A stretch of DNA of 64,000 nt, from contig OX388312.1 of assembly GCA_947579605.1 (NCBI GenBank), positions 27,985,313-28,049,312 on the forward strand, in the 5' to 3' direction. Below the pieces are notes generated by a model, which was given only the letters and a program-made list of their open reading frames with translations, was not told where the DNA came from and searched no databases. How positions within the stretch are numbered: the first letter of the stretch is position 1; each line of letters opens with the position of its first letter. Below, piece by piece: positions 22,021 to 35,827 of this stretch. The translations under genes and the position numbers were made by a program. This DNA comes from Athripsodes cinereus (lineage: Eukaryota > Arthropoda > Insecta > Trichoptera > Leptoceridae).

Positions 22021-25000
22021 TTACTATTAATGGAATTACAGCATTCCATCCCTTGTGAGACGATTTGTGCTAAGTTAGTTCAATCATGGATTGCCGATTA
22101 TTTGGATTTTTCATAAATTTTGATCAAATCGCGAATATGATTTTTTTGACAGATTTACCAATTTTGATAGTTCTATCAAGAAATGCCGATTATTTGGATT
22201 TTTTTGATATATTTTGATCAAAACTTGAATGTAAATGTTTTTGATAAGGTAATTTCATGAAAATTTTTGACAATTCGATCGTGAAATGACGATTATTTTG
22301 GATTTTTGATAGATTTTGATCAAAACTTGAATGTAAATGTTTTTGATAATTCATGAAAATTTATGACAATTCGATCGTGAAATGATGATTATTTTGGATT
22401 TTTGATAGATTTTGTAGTTTGTAGTGTAGATGTAGTGTAGTGTAGATAGATAAAACTTGAATTTGAATATTTTTGACAGATCTACCACGATTTGATGATT
22501 TCACGATATTTTTTGTGAAATCAATCATGCAATGTCGAGTCGAGGATTTTTGATAGATTTTGATAAAAGCGCGAATATGAAATTTTTTGACAGTGATGAT
22601 TTCATTATAATTTAAAACAGTTCAATCATGAATTGCCGATTATTTGTGTTATTTGATAGATTTTTATGATTACGCGAAAATGATTTTTTTTTGACAGGTC
22701 TACGGTCGACAGGTCGACAGATAAGGTAATTTCATGAAAATTTTTGACAATTCAATCGTGAAATGACGATTATTTGGTTTTGATAGATTTTGATCAAAAC
22801 ATGAATATGAATATTTTTGACAGGTCTACAAAGATATGGTAATTTCATGAAAATTATTGACAATTCGATCGCACAGCAATCCTCAGATTTTTGATAGATT
22901 TTGATCAAAACTTGAATATGAATATTTTTGACAGGTCAACCAAGATGTGGTAATTTCATGAAAAATTTTAGACAGTTCGATCGTGAAATGACGATTATTT
23001 AGGATTTTTGATAGATTTTGATCAAAACTTGAATTTGAATATTTTTTGACAGGTCAACCAAGATGTGGTACTTTCATAAAAAATTTTGGCAATTCGATCG
23101 TGAAATGACGATTACTTGGGATTCTGATAGATTTTGATCAAAACTTAAATATGAATATTTTTGACAGGACTACCAAGATGTGATATGATTACTTGGGATT
23201 TTGATAGATTTTGATCAAAACTTGAATATGAATATTTTTGACAGGTCTACCAAGATGAAAAATTTTGACAGTTCGATCGTGAAATGACGATAATTTAGGA
23301 TTTTTGATAGATTTTGATCAAAACTTAAATTTGAATATTTTTGACAGGTCAACCAATATATAATGGTAATTTCATGAAAATTTTTGGCAATTATCATGAA
23401 ATGCCGATTATTCGGATTTATTGATAAATTTTGACGGTATGAACCGCCTAATTTTTTTTGATTTGATTGATCATGCAATGCCGATTGTTTGGGATTTTTG
23501 ATGAATTTTGATCAAAACGCGAATATGACTATTTTTGACAGGTCTACCAAGATGTGATGGTTTCATAATAATTTTTGAGAGTTCAATCATGGAATGCTTC
23601 AATTCAATCATTATTTGTGTTTTTTGATTGATTTTAATAAAAAAGCGAATACGTCTTCCAAGATGTGGTAATTTCATGAAAAATTTTGGCAATTCGATCG
23701 TGAAATGACGATTACTTGGGATTTTGATAGATTTTGATCAAAACTTAAATATGAATATTTTTGACAGGTCAACCAATATATAATGGTAATTTCATGAAAA
23801 TTTTTGGCAATTATCATGAAATGCCGATTATTCGGATTTATTGATAAATTTTGAAGGTATGAACCGCCTAATTTTTTTTGATTTGATTGATCATGCAATG
23901 CCGATTGTTTGGGATTTTTGATGAATTTTGATCAAAACGCGAATATGACTATTTTTGACAGGTCTACCAAGATGTGATGGTTTCATAATAATTTTTGAGA
24001 GTTCAATCATGGAATGCTTCAATTCAATCATTATTTGTGTTTTTTGATTGATTTTAATAAAAAAGCGAATACGTCTTCCAAGATGTGGTAATTTCATGAA
24101 AAATTTTGGCAATTCGATCGTGAAATGACAAATTTTTGGGATTTTTGATAGATTTTGATCATAACATGAATTTGAATATTTTTGACAGGTCTACCAAGAT
24201 GTGATAATTTCTTGATGTTATCATGAAATGCCGATTATTCGGATTTTTTGATAAATTTTGATCAAATCGCGAATATTATTTTTTTGAAAGGTCTACCAAG
24301 ATGTGATGTAATATTTTGACAGTTCAATCATGAAATGCCGATGTTTTGGGTTTTTTGATAGATTGTGATCAAAACATGAATATGAATATTTTTGACAGGT
24401 CTTCCAAAATGTGGTAATTTCATGAAAAATTTTGACAATTCGATCGTGAAATAACAATTATTTGGGATTTTTGATAGATTTTGATCAAAACATGAATTTG
24501 AATATTTTTGACAGGTCTAAGAAAATTTGGTGATTTCATGATCATTTTTGACAAATCAATCATGAAATGTTAAGGATTATTGATAGATTTTGATAAAAGC
24601 GCGAATACGGATTTTTTTGACAGGTCTACCAAGAAGTGATGATTTCATGAAAAATTTTGACAATTATTTGGGATTTTTGATAGATTTTGATCAAAACTTG
24701 AATTTGAATATTTGTGTCAGGTCTACCAAAATTTGGTGATTTCGTGATAATTTTTGACAGTTCTATCATGATATGCATCGGCATTCGTCATCGGCAATAA
24801 TCGTATTTGGATTTTTTGATAAATTCTGATCTAATCGCGAATATGATTCTTTTGACAGGTCTACCAAGATGTGATGATTTCATGAAATATTTTGCCAGTT
24901 CAATTATGAAATGCCGATGTTTTGGGGTTTTTTTTGATAGATTTTGATCAAAAAATGAATATGAATATTTTTGGTATAACAAAAGTTTGGTATAACTTTG

Positions 25001-28000
25001 GAATTACAAAGATGTGGGAATTTCATGAAAATTTAAAAAAAAATTGATCGTGAAATGATGATTACTTGGGAATTTGATAGATTTTGATCAAAACTTGAAT
25101 TTTAATATTTTTGACAGGTCTACCAAGATGTGATAATTTCTTGATGTTATCATGAAATGCCGATTATTCGGATTTTTTCATAAATTTTGATCAAATCGCG
25201 AATATGATTATTTTGATAGGTCTACCAAGATGTGATGATTTCATGAAATATTTTGCCAGTTCAATTGTGAAATGCCGATGTTTTGGGGTTTTTTTGATAG
25301 ATTTTGATCAAAAAATGAATATGAATATTTTTGGTATAACAAAAGTTTGGTATAACTTTGGAATAACAAAGATGTGGGAATTTCATGAAAATTTAAAAAA
25401 AATTTGATCGTGAAATGATGATTACTTGGGAATTTGATAGATTTTGATCAAAACTTGAATTTTAATATTTTTGACAGGTCTACCAAGATGTGATAATTTC
25501 TTGATGTTATCATGAAATGCCGATTATTCGGATTTTTTGATAAATTTTGATCAAATCGCGAATATTATTTTTTTGAAAGGTCTACCAAGATGTGATGTAA
25601 TATTTTGACAGTTCAATCATGAAATGCCGATGTTTTTTGATAGATTGTGATCAAAACATGAATATGAATATTTTTGACAGGTCTTCCAAAATGTGGTAAT
25701 TTCATGAAAAATTTTGACAATTCGATCGTGAAATAACAATTATTTGGGATTTTTGATAGATTTTGATCAAAACATGAATTTGAATATTTTTGACAGGTCT
25801 AAGAAAATTTGGTGATTTCATGATCATTTTTGACAAATCAATCATGAAATGTTAAGGATTATTGATAGATTTTGATAAAAGCGCGAATACGGATTTTTTT
25901 GACAGGTCTACCAAGAAGTGATGATTTCATGAAAAATTTTGACAATTATTTGGGATTTTTGATAGATTTTGATCAAAACTTGAATTTGAATATTTGTGTC
26001 AGGTCTACCAAAATTTGGTGATTTCGTGATAATTTTTGACAGTTCTATCATGATATGCATCGGCATTCGTCATCGGCAATAATCGTATTTGGATTTTTTG
26101 ATAAATTCTGATCTAATCGCGAATATGATTCTTTTGACAGGTCTACCAAGATGTGATGATTTCATGAAATATTTTGCCAGTTCAATTATGAAATGCCGAT
26201 GTTTTGGGGTTTTTTTTGATAGATTTTGATCAAAAAATGAATATGAATATTTTTGGTATAACAAAAGTTTGGTATAACTTTGGAATTACAAAGATGTGGG
26301 AATTTCATGAAAATTTAAAAAAAAATTGATCGTGAAATGATGATTACTTGGGAATTTGATAGATTTTGATCAAAACTTGAATTTTAATATTTTTGACAGG
26401 TCTACCAAGATGTGATAATTTCTTGATGTTATCATGAAATGCCGATTATTCGGATTTTTTCATAAATTTTGATCAAATCGCGAATATGATTATTTTGATA
26501 GGTCTACCAAGATGTGATGATTTCATGAAATATTTTGCCAGTTCAATTGTGAAATGCCGATGTTTTGAGGTTTTTTTGATAGATTTTGATCAAAAAATGA
26601 ATATGAATATTTTTGGTATAACAAAAGTTTGGTATAACTTTGGAATAACAAAGATGTGGGAATTTCATGAAAATTTAAAAAAAATTTGATCGTGAAATGA
26701 TGATTACTTGGGAATTTGATAGATTTTGATCAAAACTTGAATTTTAATATTTTTGACAGGTCTACCAAGATGTGATAATTTCTTGATGTTATCATGAAAT
26801 GCCGATTATTCGGATTTTTTGATAAATTTTGATCAAATCGCGAATATTATTTTTTTGACAGGTCTACCAAGATGTGATGAAATATTTTGACAGTTCAATC
26901 ATGAAATGCCGATGTTTTGGGTTTTTTGATAGATTGTGATCAAAACATGAATATGAATATTTTTGACAGGTCTTCCAAAATGTGGTAATTTCATGAAAAA
27001 TTTTGACAATTCGATCGTGAAATAACAATTATTTGGGATTTTTGATAGATTTTGATCAAAACATGAATTTGAATATTTTTGACAGGTCTAAGAAAATTTG
27101 GTGATTTCATGATCATTTTTGACAAATCAATCATGAAATGTTAAGGATTATTGATAGATTTTGATAAAAGCGCGAATACGGATTTTTTTGACAGGTCTAC
27201 CAAGAAGTGATGATTTCATGAAAAATTTTGACAATTATTTGGGATTTTTGATAGATTTTGATCAAAACTTGAATTTGAATATTTGTGTCAGGTCTACCAA
27301 AATTTGGTGATTTCGTGATAATTTTTGACAGTTCTATCATGATATGCCGATTATTTGGATTTTTTGATAAATTCTGATCTAATCGCGAATATGATTCTTT
27401 TGACAGGTCTACCAAGATGTGATGATTTCATGAAATATTTTGCCAGTTCAATTATGAAATGCCGATGTTTTGGGCTTTTTTTTGATAGATTTTGATCAAA
27501 AAATGAATATGAATAACTTTGGTATTGATGGTGATGAAAATGAATTTGGTATAACAAAAGTTTGGTATAACTTTGGAATAACAAAGATGTGGGAATTTCA
27601 TGAAAATTTAAAAAAAATTTGATCGTGAAATGATGATTACTTGGGAATTTGATAGATTTTGATCAAAACTTGAATTTTAATATTTTTGACAGGTCTACCA
27701 AGATGTGATAATTTCTTGATGTTATCATGAAATGCCGATTATTCGGATTTTTTGATAAATTTTGATCAAATCGCGAATATTATTTTTTTGAAAGGTCTAC
27801 CAAGATGTGATGTAATATTTTGACAGTTCAATCATGAAATGCCGATGTTTTTTGATAGATTGTGATCAAAACATGAATATGAATATTTTTGACAGGTCTT
27901 CCAAAATGTGGTAATTTCATGAAAAATTTTGACAATTCGATCGTGAAATAACAATTATTTGGGATTTTTGATAGATTTTGATCAAAACATGAATTTGAAT

Positions 28001-31000
28001 ATTTTTGACAGGTCTAAGAAAATTTGGTGATTTCATGATCATTTTTGACAAATCAATCATGAAATGTTAAGGATTATTGATAGATTTTGATAAAAGCGCG
28101 AATACGGATTTTTTTGACAGGTCTACCAAGAAGTGATGATTTCATGAAATATTTTGCCAGTTCAATTATGAAATGCCGATGTTTTGGGTTTTTTTTTGAT
28201 AGATTTTGATCAAAAAATGAATATGAATATTTTTGGTATAACAAAAGTTTGGTATAACTTTGGAATAACAAAGATGTGGGAATTTCATGAAAATTTAAAA
28301 AAAATTTGATCGTGAAATGATGATTACTTGGGAATTTGATAGATTTTGATCAAAACTTGAATTTTAATATTTTTGACAGGTCTACCAAGATGTGATAATT
28401 TCTTGATGTTATCATGAAATGCCGATTATTCGGATTTTTTCATAAATTTTGATCAAATCGCGAATATGATTATTTTGATAGGTCTACCAAGATGTGACGA
28501 TTTCATGAAATATTTTGCCAGTTCAATTGTGAAATGCCGATGTTTTGGGGTTTTTTTGATAGATTTTGATCAAAAAATGAATATGAATATTTTTGGTATA
28601 ACAAAAGTTTGGTATAACTTTGGAATAACAAAGATGTGGGAATTTCATGAAAATTTAAAAAAAATTTGATCGTGAAATGATGATTACTTGGGAATTTGAT
28701 AGATTTTGATCAAAACTTGAATTTTAATATTTTTGACAGGTCTACCAAGATGTGATAATTTCTTGATGTTATCATGAAATGCCGATTATTCGGATTTTTT
28801 GATAAATTTTGATCAAATCGCGAATATTATTTTTTTGAAAGGTCTACCAAGATGTGATGTAATATTTTGACAGTTCAATCATGAAATGCCGATGTTTTGG
28901 GTTTTTTGATAGATTGTGATCAAAACATGAATATGAATATTTTTGACAGATCAACCAAGATGTGGTAATTTCATGAAAATTTTTGGCAATTCGATAGTGA
29001 AATGACGATTATTTGGTTTTGATAGATTTTGATCAAAACATGAATATGAATATTTTTGACAGGTCAACCAAAATGTTATAATTTCATGAAAAATTTTGAC
29101 AATTATTTGGGATTTTTGATAGATTTTGATCAAAACTTGAATTTGAATATTTGTGTCAGGTCTACCAAAATTTGGTGATTTCGTGATAATTTTTGACAGT
29201 TCTATCATGATATGCCGATTATTTGGATTTTTTGATAAATTCTGATCTAATCGCGAATATGATTCTTTTGACAGGTCTACCAAGATGTGATGATTTCATG
29301 AAATATTTTGCCAGTTCAATTATGAAATGCCGATGTTTTGGGGTTTTTTTTGATAGATTTTGATCAAAAAATGAATATGAATATTTTTGGTATAACAAAA
29401 GTTTGGTATAACTTTGGAATAACAAAGATGTGGGAATTTCATGAAAATTTAAAAAAAATTTGATCGTGAAATGATGATTACTTGGGAATTTGATAGATTT
29501 TGATCAAAACTTGAATTTTAATATTTTTGACAGGTCTACCAAGATGTGATAATTTCTTGATGTTATCATGAAATGCCGATTATTCGGATTTTTTCATAAA
29601 TTTTGATCAAATCGCGAATATGATTATTTTGATAGGTCTACCAAGATGTGACGATTTCATGAAATATTTTGCCAGTTCAATTGTGAAATGCCGATGTTTT
29701 GGGGTTTTTTTGATAGATTTTGATCAAAAAATGAATATGAATATTTTTGGTATAACAAAAGTTTGGTATAACTTTGGAATAACAAAGATGTGGGAATTTC
29801 ATGAAAATTTAAAAAAAATTTGATCGTGAAATGATGATTACTTGGGAATTTGATAGATTTTGATCAAAACTTGAATTTTAATATTTTTGACAGGTCTACC
29901 AAGATGTGATAATTTCTTGATGTTATCATGAAATGCCGATTATTCGGATTTTTTGATAAATTTTGATCAAATCGCGAATATTATTTTTTTGAAAGGTCTA
30001 CCAAGATGTGATGTAATATTTTGACAGTTCAATCATGAAATGCCGATGTTTTGGGTTTTTTGATAGATTGTGATCAAAACATGAATATGAATATTTTTGA
30101 CAGATCAACCAAGATGTGGTAATTTCATGAAAATTTTTGGCAATTCGATAGTGAAATGACGATTATTTGGTTTTGATAGATTTTGATCAAAACATGAATA
30201 TGAATATTTTTGACAGGTCAACCAAAATGTTATAATTTCATGAAAAATTTTGACAATTCGATCGTGAAATAACAATTATTTGGGTTTTTTGATAGATTTT
30301 GATCAAAACATGAATTTGAATATTTTTGACAGGTCTAAGAAAATTTGGTGATTTCATGATCATTTTTGACAAATCAATCATGAAATGCACAGTGTTAAGG
30401 ATTATTGATAGATTTTGATTTTTTGACAGGTCTACCAAGACGTGATGTTTTCATGAAAAATTTTGACAATTCGATCGTGAAATGACTATTATTTGGGATT
30501 TTTGATAGATTTTGATCAAAACTTGAATTTTAATATTTTTGACAGGTTTACCAAGATGTGATAATATGAATGCCGATTATTCAGATTTTTTAATAAATTT
30601 TGATCAAATCGCGAATATGATTTTTTTGACAGGTCTACCAAGATGTGATGAAATATTTTGACAGTTCAATTATTTGGGATTTTTGATAGACTTTGATCAA
30701 AACGCAATTATTAAAATTTTTGACAGGTCTACCAAAATTTGGTGATTTCATGATAATTTTTGACATGAAATGCCAATTATTTGGATTTTTTAATAAATTT
30801 TGATCTAATTGCGAATATGATTTTTTTGGCAGGTCATCCAAGATGTGGTAATTTCATGAAAATTTAAAAAAAATTGATCGTGAAATGACGATTATTTGGG
30901 ATTTTGATAGATTTTGATCAAAACGCAAAAAATAAAATTTTTGACAGGTCTACCAAAATTTGGTGATTTCATGATAATTTTTGACAGTTCTATCATGAAA

Positions 31001-32375
31001 TGCCGATTATTATTATTTTTTGATAAATTTTGATCAAATCGCGAATATGATTTTTTTGACAGGTCTACCAAGATGTTATGTAATATTTTGACAGTTCAAT
31101 CATGAAATGCCGATGTTTTGGGTCTTTTGATAGATTGTGATCAAAACATGTATATGAATATTTTTGACAGGTCTTCCAAGATGTGGTAAATTTTGATCTT
31201 ACCGCGAATATGATTTTTTTGACAGGTCTACCAAGATGTGATGATTTTATGAAATATATTGCCAGTTCAATTATGAAATGCCGATGTTTTGGGGTTTTTG
31301 ATAGATTTTGATTAAAACATGAATGGCATGACAGGTCATGACAGGTCAACCAAGACGTGGTAATTTCATGAAAATTTTGAAAATTCGATCGTGAAATGAC
31401 AATTATTTGGGATTTTTGATAGATTTTGATCAAAACATGAATTTGAATATTTTTGACAGGTCTAAGAAAATTTGGTGATTTCATGATCATTTTTGACAAA
31501 TCAGTATGAAATGCACAGTGTTAAGGATTATTGATTGATTTTGATAAAAGCGCGAATACGAAATTTTTTGACAGGTTAACCAAGATGTTATGAATTCTTG
31601 GTAGTTTTGATAGTTCTATGCCGATAATAAGAATTTTTTGATAAATTTTGATCTAATCGCGAATATGATTCTTTTGACAGGTCTACAAAGATTCGTTGAT
31701 CTCATGAAATATTTTGAGTTCAATTATAAAATGCCGTTGTTTTGGGATTTTTTTGATAGATTTTGATTTTTATATTTTTTGATATTTTTGACAGGTCAAC
31801 CAAGGTGTGGTAATTTCATCAAAATTTTTGGCAATTCGATCGTGAAATGACTATTATTTGGGATTTTTGATAGATTTTGATCAAAACTTTAATTTGAATA
31901 TTTGTGACAGGTCTACCAAAATTTTGTGATTTCATGATAATTTTTGACAGTTCTATCATGAAATGCCAATTTTGTGGATTTTTTGATAAATTTTGATATA
32001 ATCGCGAATATGATTTTTTTGACAGGTCTACCAAGATGTGATGATATCATGGTTTATTTTGCCAGTTCAATTATTAAATGCCGATGTTTTGAGGTTTTTT
32101 GATAGTTCATCGATCAAAAGATCAAAACATGAATATAAATATTTTTGACAGGTCAACCAAGATGTGGTAATTTCATGAAATTTTTTGGCAATTCGATCGT
32201 GAAATGACGATTACTTGGGATTTTGATCAAAACTTGTATTTGAATATTTTTGACAGGTCTACCTGTGATAATTTCATGATAATATTTGACAGTTATCATG
32301 AAATGCCGATTATTCGGATTTATTGATAAATTTTGATCAAATCGCGAATATGATTTTTTAAACAGGTCTCGTCGA
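22020..32375 (+). repeat. Satellite array, ~116-bp monomers, forward block
   Basis: Each monomer runs TTTTTGACAGGTCTACCAAG, then GATGTGATGATTTCATGAAA, TTTTTGACAGTTCAATCATG, AAATGCCGATTATTTGG, a TTTTTGATAGATTTTGATCA stretch and AAACGCGAATATGAATA. Two palindromes recur in nearly every unit: TTTCATGAAA and TTTTGATCAAAA. Monomers vary in length (about 77-195 bp between GACAGGTC words). The edge toward 22.0 kb is degenerate; the centre is highly homogenised. Short frames on both strands are by-products of the repeat. Confidence 0.95.
24190..30120 (+). repeat. Higher-order repeat blocks within the satellite
   Basis: Blocks of ~1,282 bp repeat almost exactly (for example 24788-24982 equals 26070-26264; 25204-25407 matches 26486-26689 with one base change). 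A related ~1,154-bp period follows (28466-28669 equals 29620-29823). An earlier 420-bp period occurs at 23471-24112. The blocks include a variant word GGTATAACAAAAGTTTGG not present in other monomers. Confidence 0.9.
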
Positions 32376-33135
32376 CATCGATATATTTTTATACTTAGCA
32401 ATGATTGATTTGTCAAAAATGATCATGAAATCCCCAAATTTTCTTAGACCTGTCAAAAATATTCAAATTCATGTTTTGATCAAAATCTATCAAAAAACCC
32501 CAAAGCATCGGCATTTCATGATAGAACTGTTAAAAATTATCATGAAATCACCAAATTTTTTGTAGACCTGTCACAAATATTCAAATTCAAGTTTTGATCA
32601 AAATCTATCAAAATCCCAAATAATCGTCATTTCACTATCGAATTGCCAAAAATTTTCATGAAATTACCACATCTTGGTTGATCTGTCAAAAATATTCATA
32701 TTCATGTTTTGATCAAAATCTATCAAAAAATCCCAAAACAACGGCATTATCAATAAATCCGAATAATCGGCATTTCATGATAACTGTCAAATATTATCAA
32801 GAAATTATCACATCTTGGTAGACCTGTCAAAAATATTCAAATTCAAGTTTTGATCAAAATCCCAAGTAATCGTCATTTCACGATCGAATTGCCAAAAAAA
32901 ATTCATGAAATGACCACATCTTGGTTGACCTGTCAAAAATATTCAAATTCAAGTTTTGATCAAAATCTATCAAAATCCCAAATGATCGTCATTTCACGAT
33001 CGAATTGTCAAAATTTTTCATGAAATTACCACATTTTGGAAGACCTGTCAAAAATATTCATATTCATGTATTGATCACAATCTATCAAAAAACCCAAAAC
33101 ATCGGCATATCATGATTGAAATGTCAAAATATTTT
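32376..33135 (-). repeat. Satellite array, inverted block
   Basis: The same monomers in reverse orientation (CTTGGTAGACCTGTCAAAAA, GTTTTGATCAAAATCTATCA). The switch occurs around 32370-32410 across a short unrelated stretch (GTCGACATCGATATATTTTT). Confidence 0.9.
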
Positions 33136-33214
33136 ATTATTTAAATATCTACTGTTTCCTGGCGAAAACACTCTAAATGAGTGAAAAGCCCATCAAAAAA
33201 AGAAGAAGAAGTGT

Positions 33215-33885
33215 TTGACAGTTCAGTCATAAAATGACGATTATGTTGGTTTAGCTTAATTTAGACCAATTTAGCTCAAAACGCTAATATGAATATTTTT
33301 GACAGGTCCACCTTTGATGTTATGATTTCATGCATATATTGGACAGTCCAATCATGAAATAACGATGATGTGGGGTTTTTGTACGATTTTGATCTAAATG
33401 CGAATATGAATATTGTTGACAGGCCTAGTAGTGTTGTAATGATTTTATGGGTATGTTTGACAGTTCAATCATGATATGACAATTATATGGGTTTTTTCAC
33501 CAAAAGGTTCAAAAAGGTTTTTCAAATATTTTTGACAGGTCCACCATGAAGTGATGATTTTATGAGTATGTTTGAAATTCAATCATGATTTGATGATCAT
33601 ATAGGTTTTTTGACCGATTTGGCTCATATAGCTAGTAAAAATATCTTTGACAGGTCTACCATGATGTGATGATTTTATGCATATATTTGACAGTTCAGCC
33701 AGGTGATTTGGGGTTTTGACTATTTTATCAAAATCCACATAATTTATAATTACTAAATGGTGGACCTGTAAAAATTCTCATATAAGCGTTTTGATCAAAA
33801 TTTATCAAAATACCCATATCATTGTCTGATTATGTTTGAATTAATCGTTTGAACTGTCAAATATATTCATAAAATCGTTACTTTA
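33215..33885. repeat. Degenerate satellite edge
   Basis: Diverged monomers, forward to about 33715 and reverse from about 33725 to 33885. Between 33140 and 33214 a short AT-rich insert ends in AAGAAGAAGAAG. Confidence 0.75.
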
Positions 33886-33889
33886 TTGA

Positions 33890-34711
33890 TTGATTATCCG
33901 TGGCAAGACGTGGAATGAGGTTGCGAATATTGCGAATAGGGAAGTGAATAAGCTAAAAAATTGGTTCGATGAAAATTTACTATCCCTTAATGCTGAAAAA
34001 ACAAATTATGTCAATTTTTCAATTAATGTAAGAGGTAAACCTACAAGTGATCTTAATATAAGAATTCATGATAGCTTTTGTCAGTCTGAACAATGTATAA
34101 ATACTAATTGTGTTACACTAAAAAATGTTGACAGGGTTAAATATCTCGGGGAATTAATAGACTCTCATATGAAATGGAAGGATCATATACAGGCTACTGT
34201 AAATAGAGTGAGAAAGCTATTTTACGTTTTTTACAGACTACGAGATATTATGCAAGTGAAACAATTAAAAGATATATACTATTCTCTTGTTCAGTCGGTC
34301 ATACAGTATGGCATCTTGGCATGGGGTGGTGCTTACAAGAACAGCGTCTATTCACTGGGTGTCAATCAGAGAAGTGTTATGAAGATAATTTAAGAAAGCC
34401 TTTTGACTACCCGACCCTGAAACTTTGAAGAGCTTGCGGTCCCCTCCTTGGAATGCCTTTATAAGAGGAAGGCAGTATACCAAGTTTGTAAGGAATACTT
34501 TATTCAAAAACTACACCCGCTGGGGAGTATTAGTGAGTGTCCAAGGTTAGGGGGCCGAATTAAAGTGCCTGCGAAGAGGACAGCTGCTGGACAACACCAC
34601 TACACATATCTTGGGGTGGGATGGTACAATGGCTTAAAAAAAGAGAATAAATATAAGTATTCGGATGATTTAAATGCATTTAAACTGAATATAAAAAAGG
34701 TAATTCAATAA
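33890..34711 (+). pseudogene. LINE ORF2 C-terminal region, broken
   Basis: From LLSLNAEKTNY onward it is clearly collinear with the ORF2 at 517-3147 (shared VKYLG, YGILAWGGAYK, AAGQHHY and YLGVGWYN segments). The frame stops at 34391-34393 and resumes at 34448 after a shift, so two open pieces (33890-34393, 34448-34711) make up one broken region. The catalytic YADD part is missing through 5' truncation. Confidence 0.85.
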
Positions 34712-34886
34712 GAAAGATGTGTATGAGGTCAAGTGATTGTGTCGTTGATGATAGGTTTATCGTTGTTTTTTGTTGTTGTTGTTTTTGTTTATTTTATAAA
34801 ATTATGGTAAATGGATTAAGTGTGTGATGTTCTATAATGATTAAGTTTGATCGAATTTGTTTGATTATTAGTAAAAACCCTATAAC

Positions 34887-34920
34887 CCCTCAAAGCACGA
34901 GCTCTGCTCAATTTTGAGGG
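34887..34920 (+). promoter_or_regulatory. 3'-UTR hairpin of the LINE at 33886-35033
   Basis: Stem CCCTCAAA/TTTGAGGG around GCACGAGCTCTGCTC. See 131-165 for the covarying partner. Confidence 0.6.
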
Positions 34921-35033
34921 TAAAAAAAAAAAAAAAACAGATAATATAAAGATTTGTATAATTGTGCTTATTGTATATTTGTATGTGTTTATTATGATCT
35001 CAATAAATATTTTGAATTTGAATTTGAATTTAT

Positions 35034-35190
35034 GGTAGACCTGTCAAAAATATTCCTTTAAACATTTTTATCAAAATCTATCAATGTTCGCGTCATATCA
35101 TGATAATTTTCATCAAAATTGAATTGTCAAATATTTTTATAAAATCATCACTAAATGGTAGACCTGTCAAAAATATTCTTGTTAGAAACT
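35034..35190 (-). repeat. Satellite remnant
   Basis: One to two reverse monomers (ATGGTAGACCTGTCAAAAAT twice), the continuation of the array beyond the LINE insertion. Confidence 0.8.
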
Positions 35191-35387
35191 AAGTAAATAT
35201 TCCTATAAGAAACAAAAATATTCCTATAATAACTATATAGGTTACAAGATACTATAAAAAGATACAAGAGAGGAAAAGGATTAGATAAGATGTGATATTT
35301 ACATACATCGAGTAACAAGAAAATAAAGTTCGATACATCGATTTTGTTTTATTGTTGGAGTTGACAGTACATTTGAATAGTATAGAG

Positions 35388-35827
35388 CAGGGGTGTCCAA
35401 CATAATATTGTGGAGGTCCAGGTTTAGAAATGAGATTTCCTACCGGACCGCACAATAATATAATCCATATTTCTACCCCCCCCCCCGCCCCCGTTGCCAA
35501 ATTTTCAAAATGGTATAGGAATATGAAATGTTTCAAAACTCCTCCGTTTTCTCTAATACGCCGCGCCATCCGCAATGCCTCGCCTCCTGATATATCGATA
35601 TGAATATTCAACTCGCGTGCTATATTTACCTACCAACATCTTATTTTAAATAAGTACCTACAAACAACAAACATGACATGTACATGTTATTCAAAGTCAA
35701 AAGATAGATGATTGAATGATGGAAGAATTTTTTAACTATTCGCGCAATATTGATATTTTTAACTATTCGGATGAAGGACTTATGCGGGCCACATTGTGGC
35801 TCGGGGGCCGTATGTTGGACAGGCCTG
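35388..35827. mobile_element. Non-autonomous hAT element with perfect 8-bp target duplication
   Basis: Starts CAGGGGTGTCCAACATA, ends TATGTTGGACAGGCCTG, flanked on both sides by GTATAGAG (35380-35387, 35828-35835). The end sequence resembles the Charlie/SPIN-type hAT ends. Internally it shares, in reverse, the poly-G/GTAGAAAT and TTTTGAAACATTTC blocks of the element at 52826. No transposase. Confidence 0.9.

Larger units (their letters stand above)
33886..35033 (+). mobile_element. LINE of the same family as 34-3050, 5' truncated
   Basis: Carries the C-terminal part of ORF2, a 3' UTR with the covarying hairpin at 34887-34920, and a terminal (TTTGAA)n run. It lies inside the satellite edge, with satellite on both sides. 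Confidence 0.85.

Noticed and set aside
23215..32416. Many short frames on both strands within the satellite
   Set aside because: They repeat with the monomer period, occur on both strands and have no recognisable domain; they are by-products of a repeat with few stops.
22020..33885. CRISPR-like array
   Set aside because: The repeats are contiguous diverged monomers without unique spacers, in an insect intron; a satellite explains them fully.
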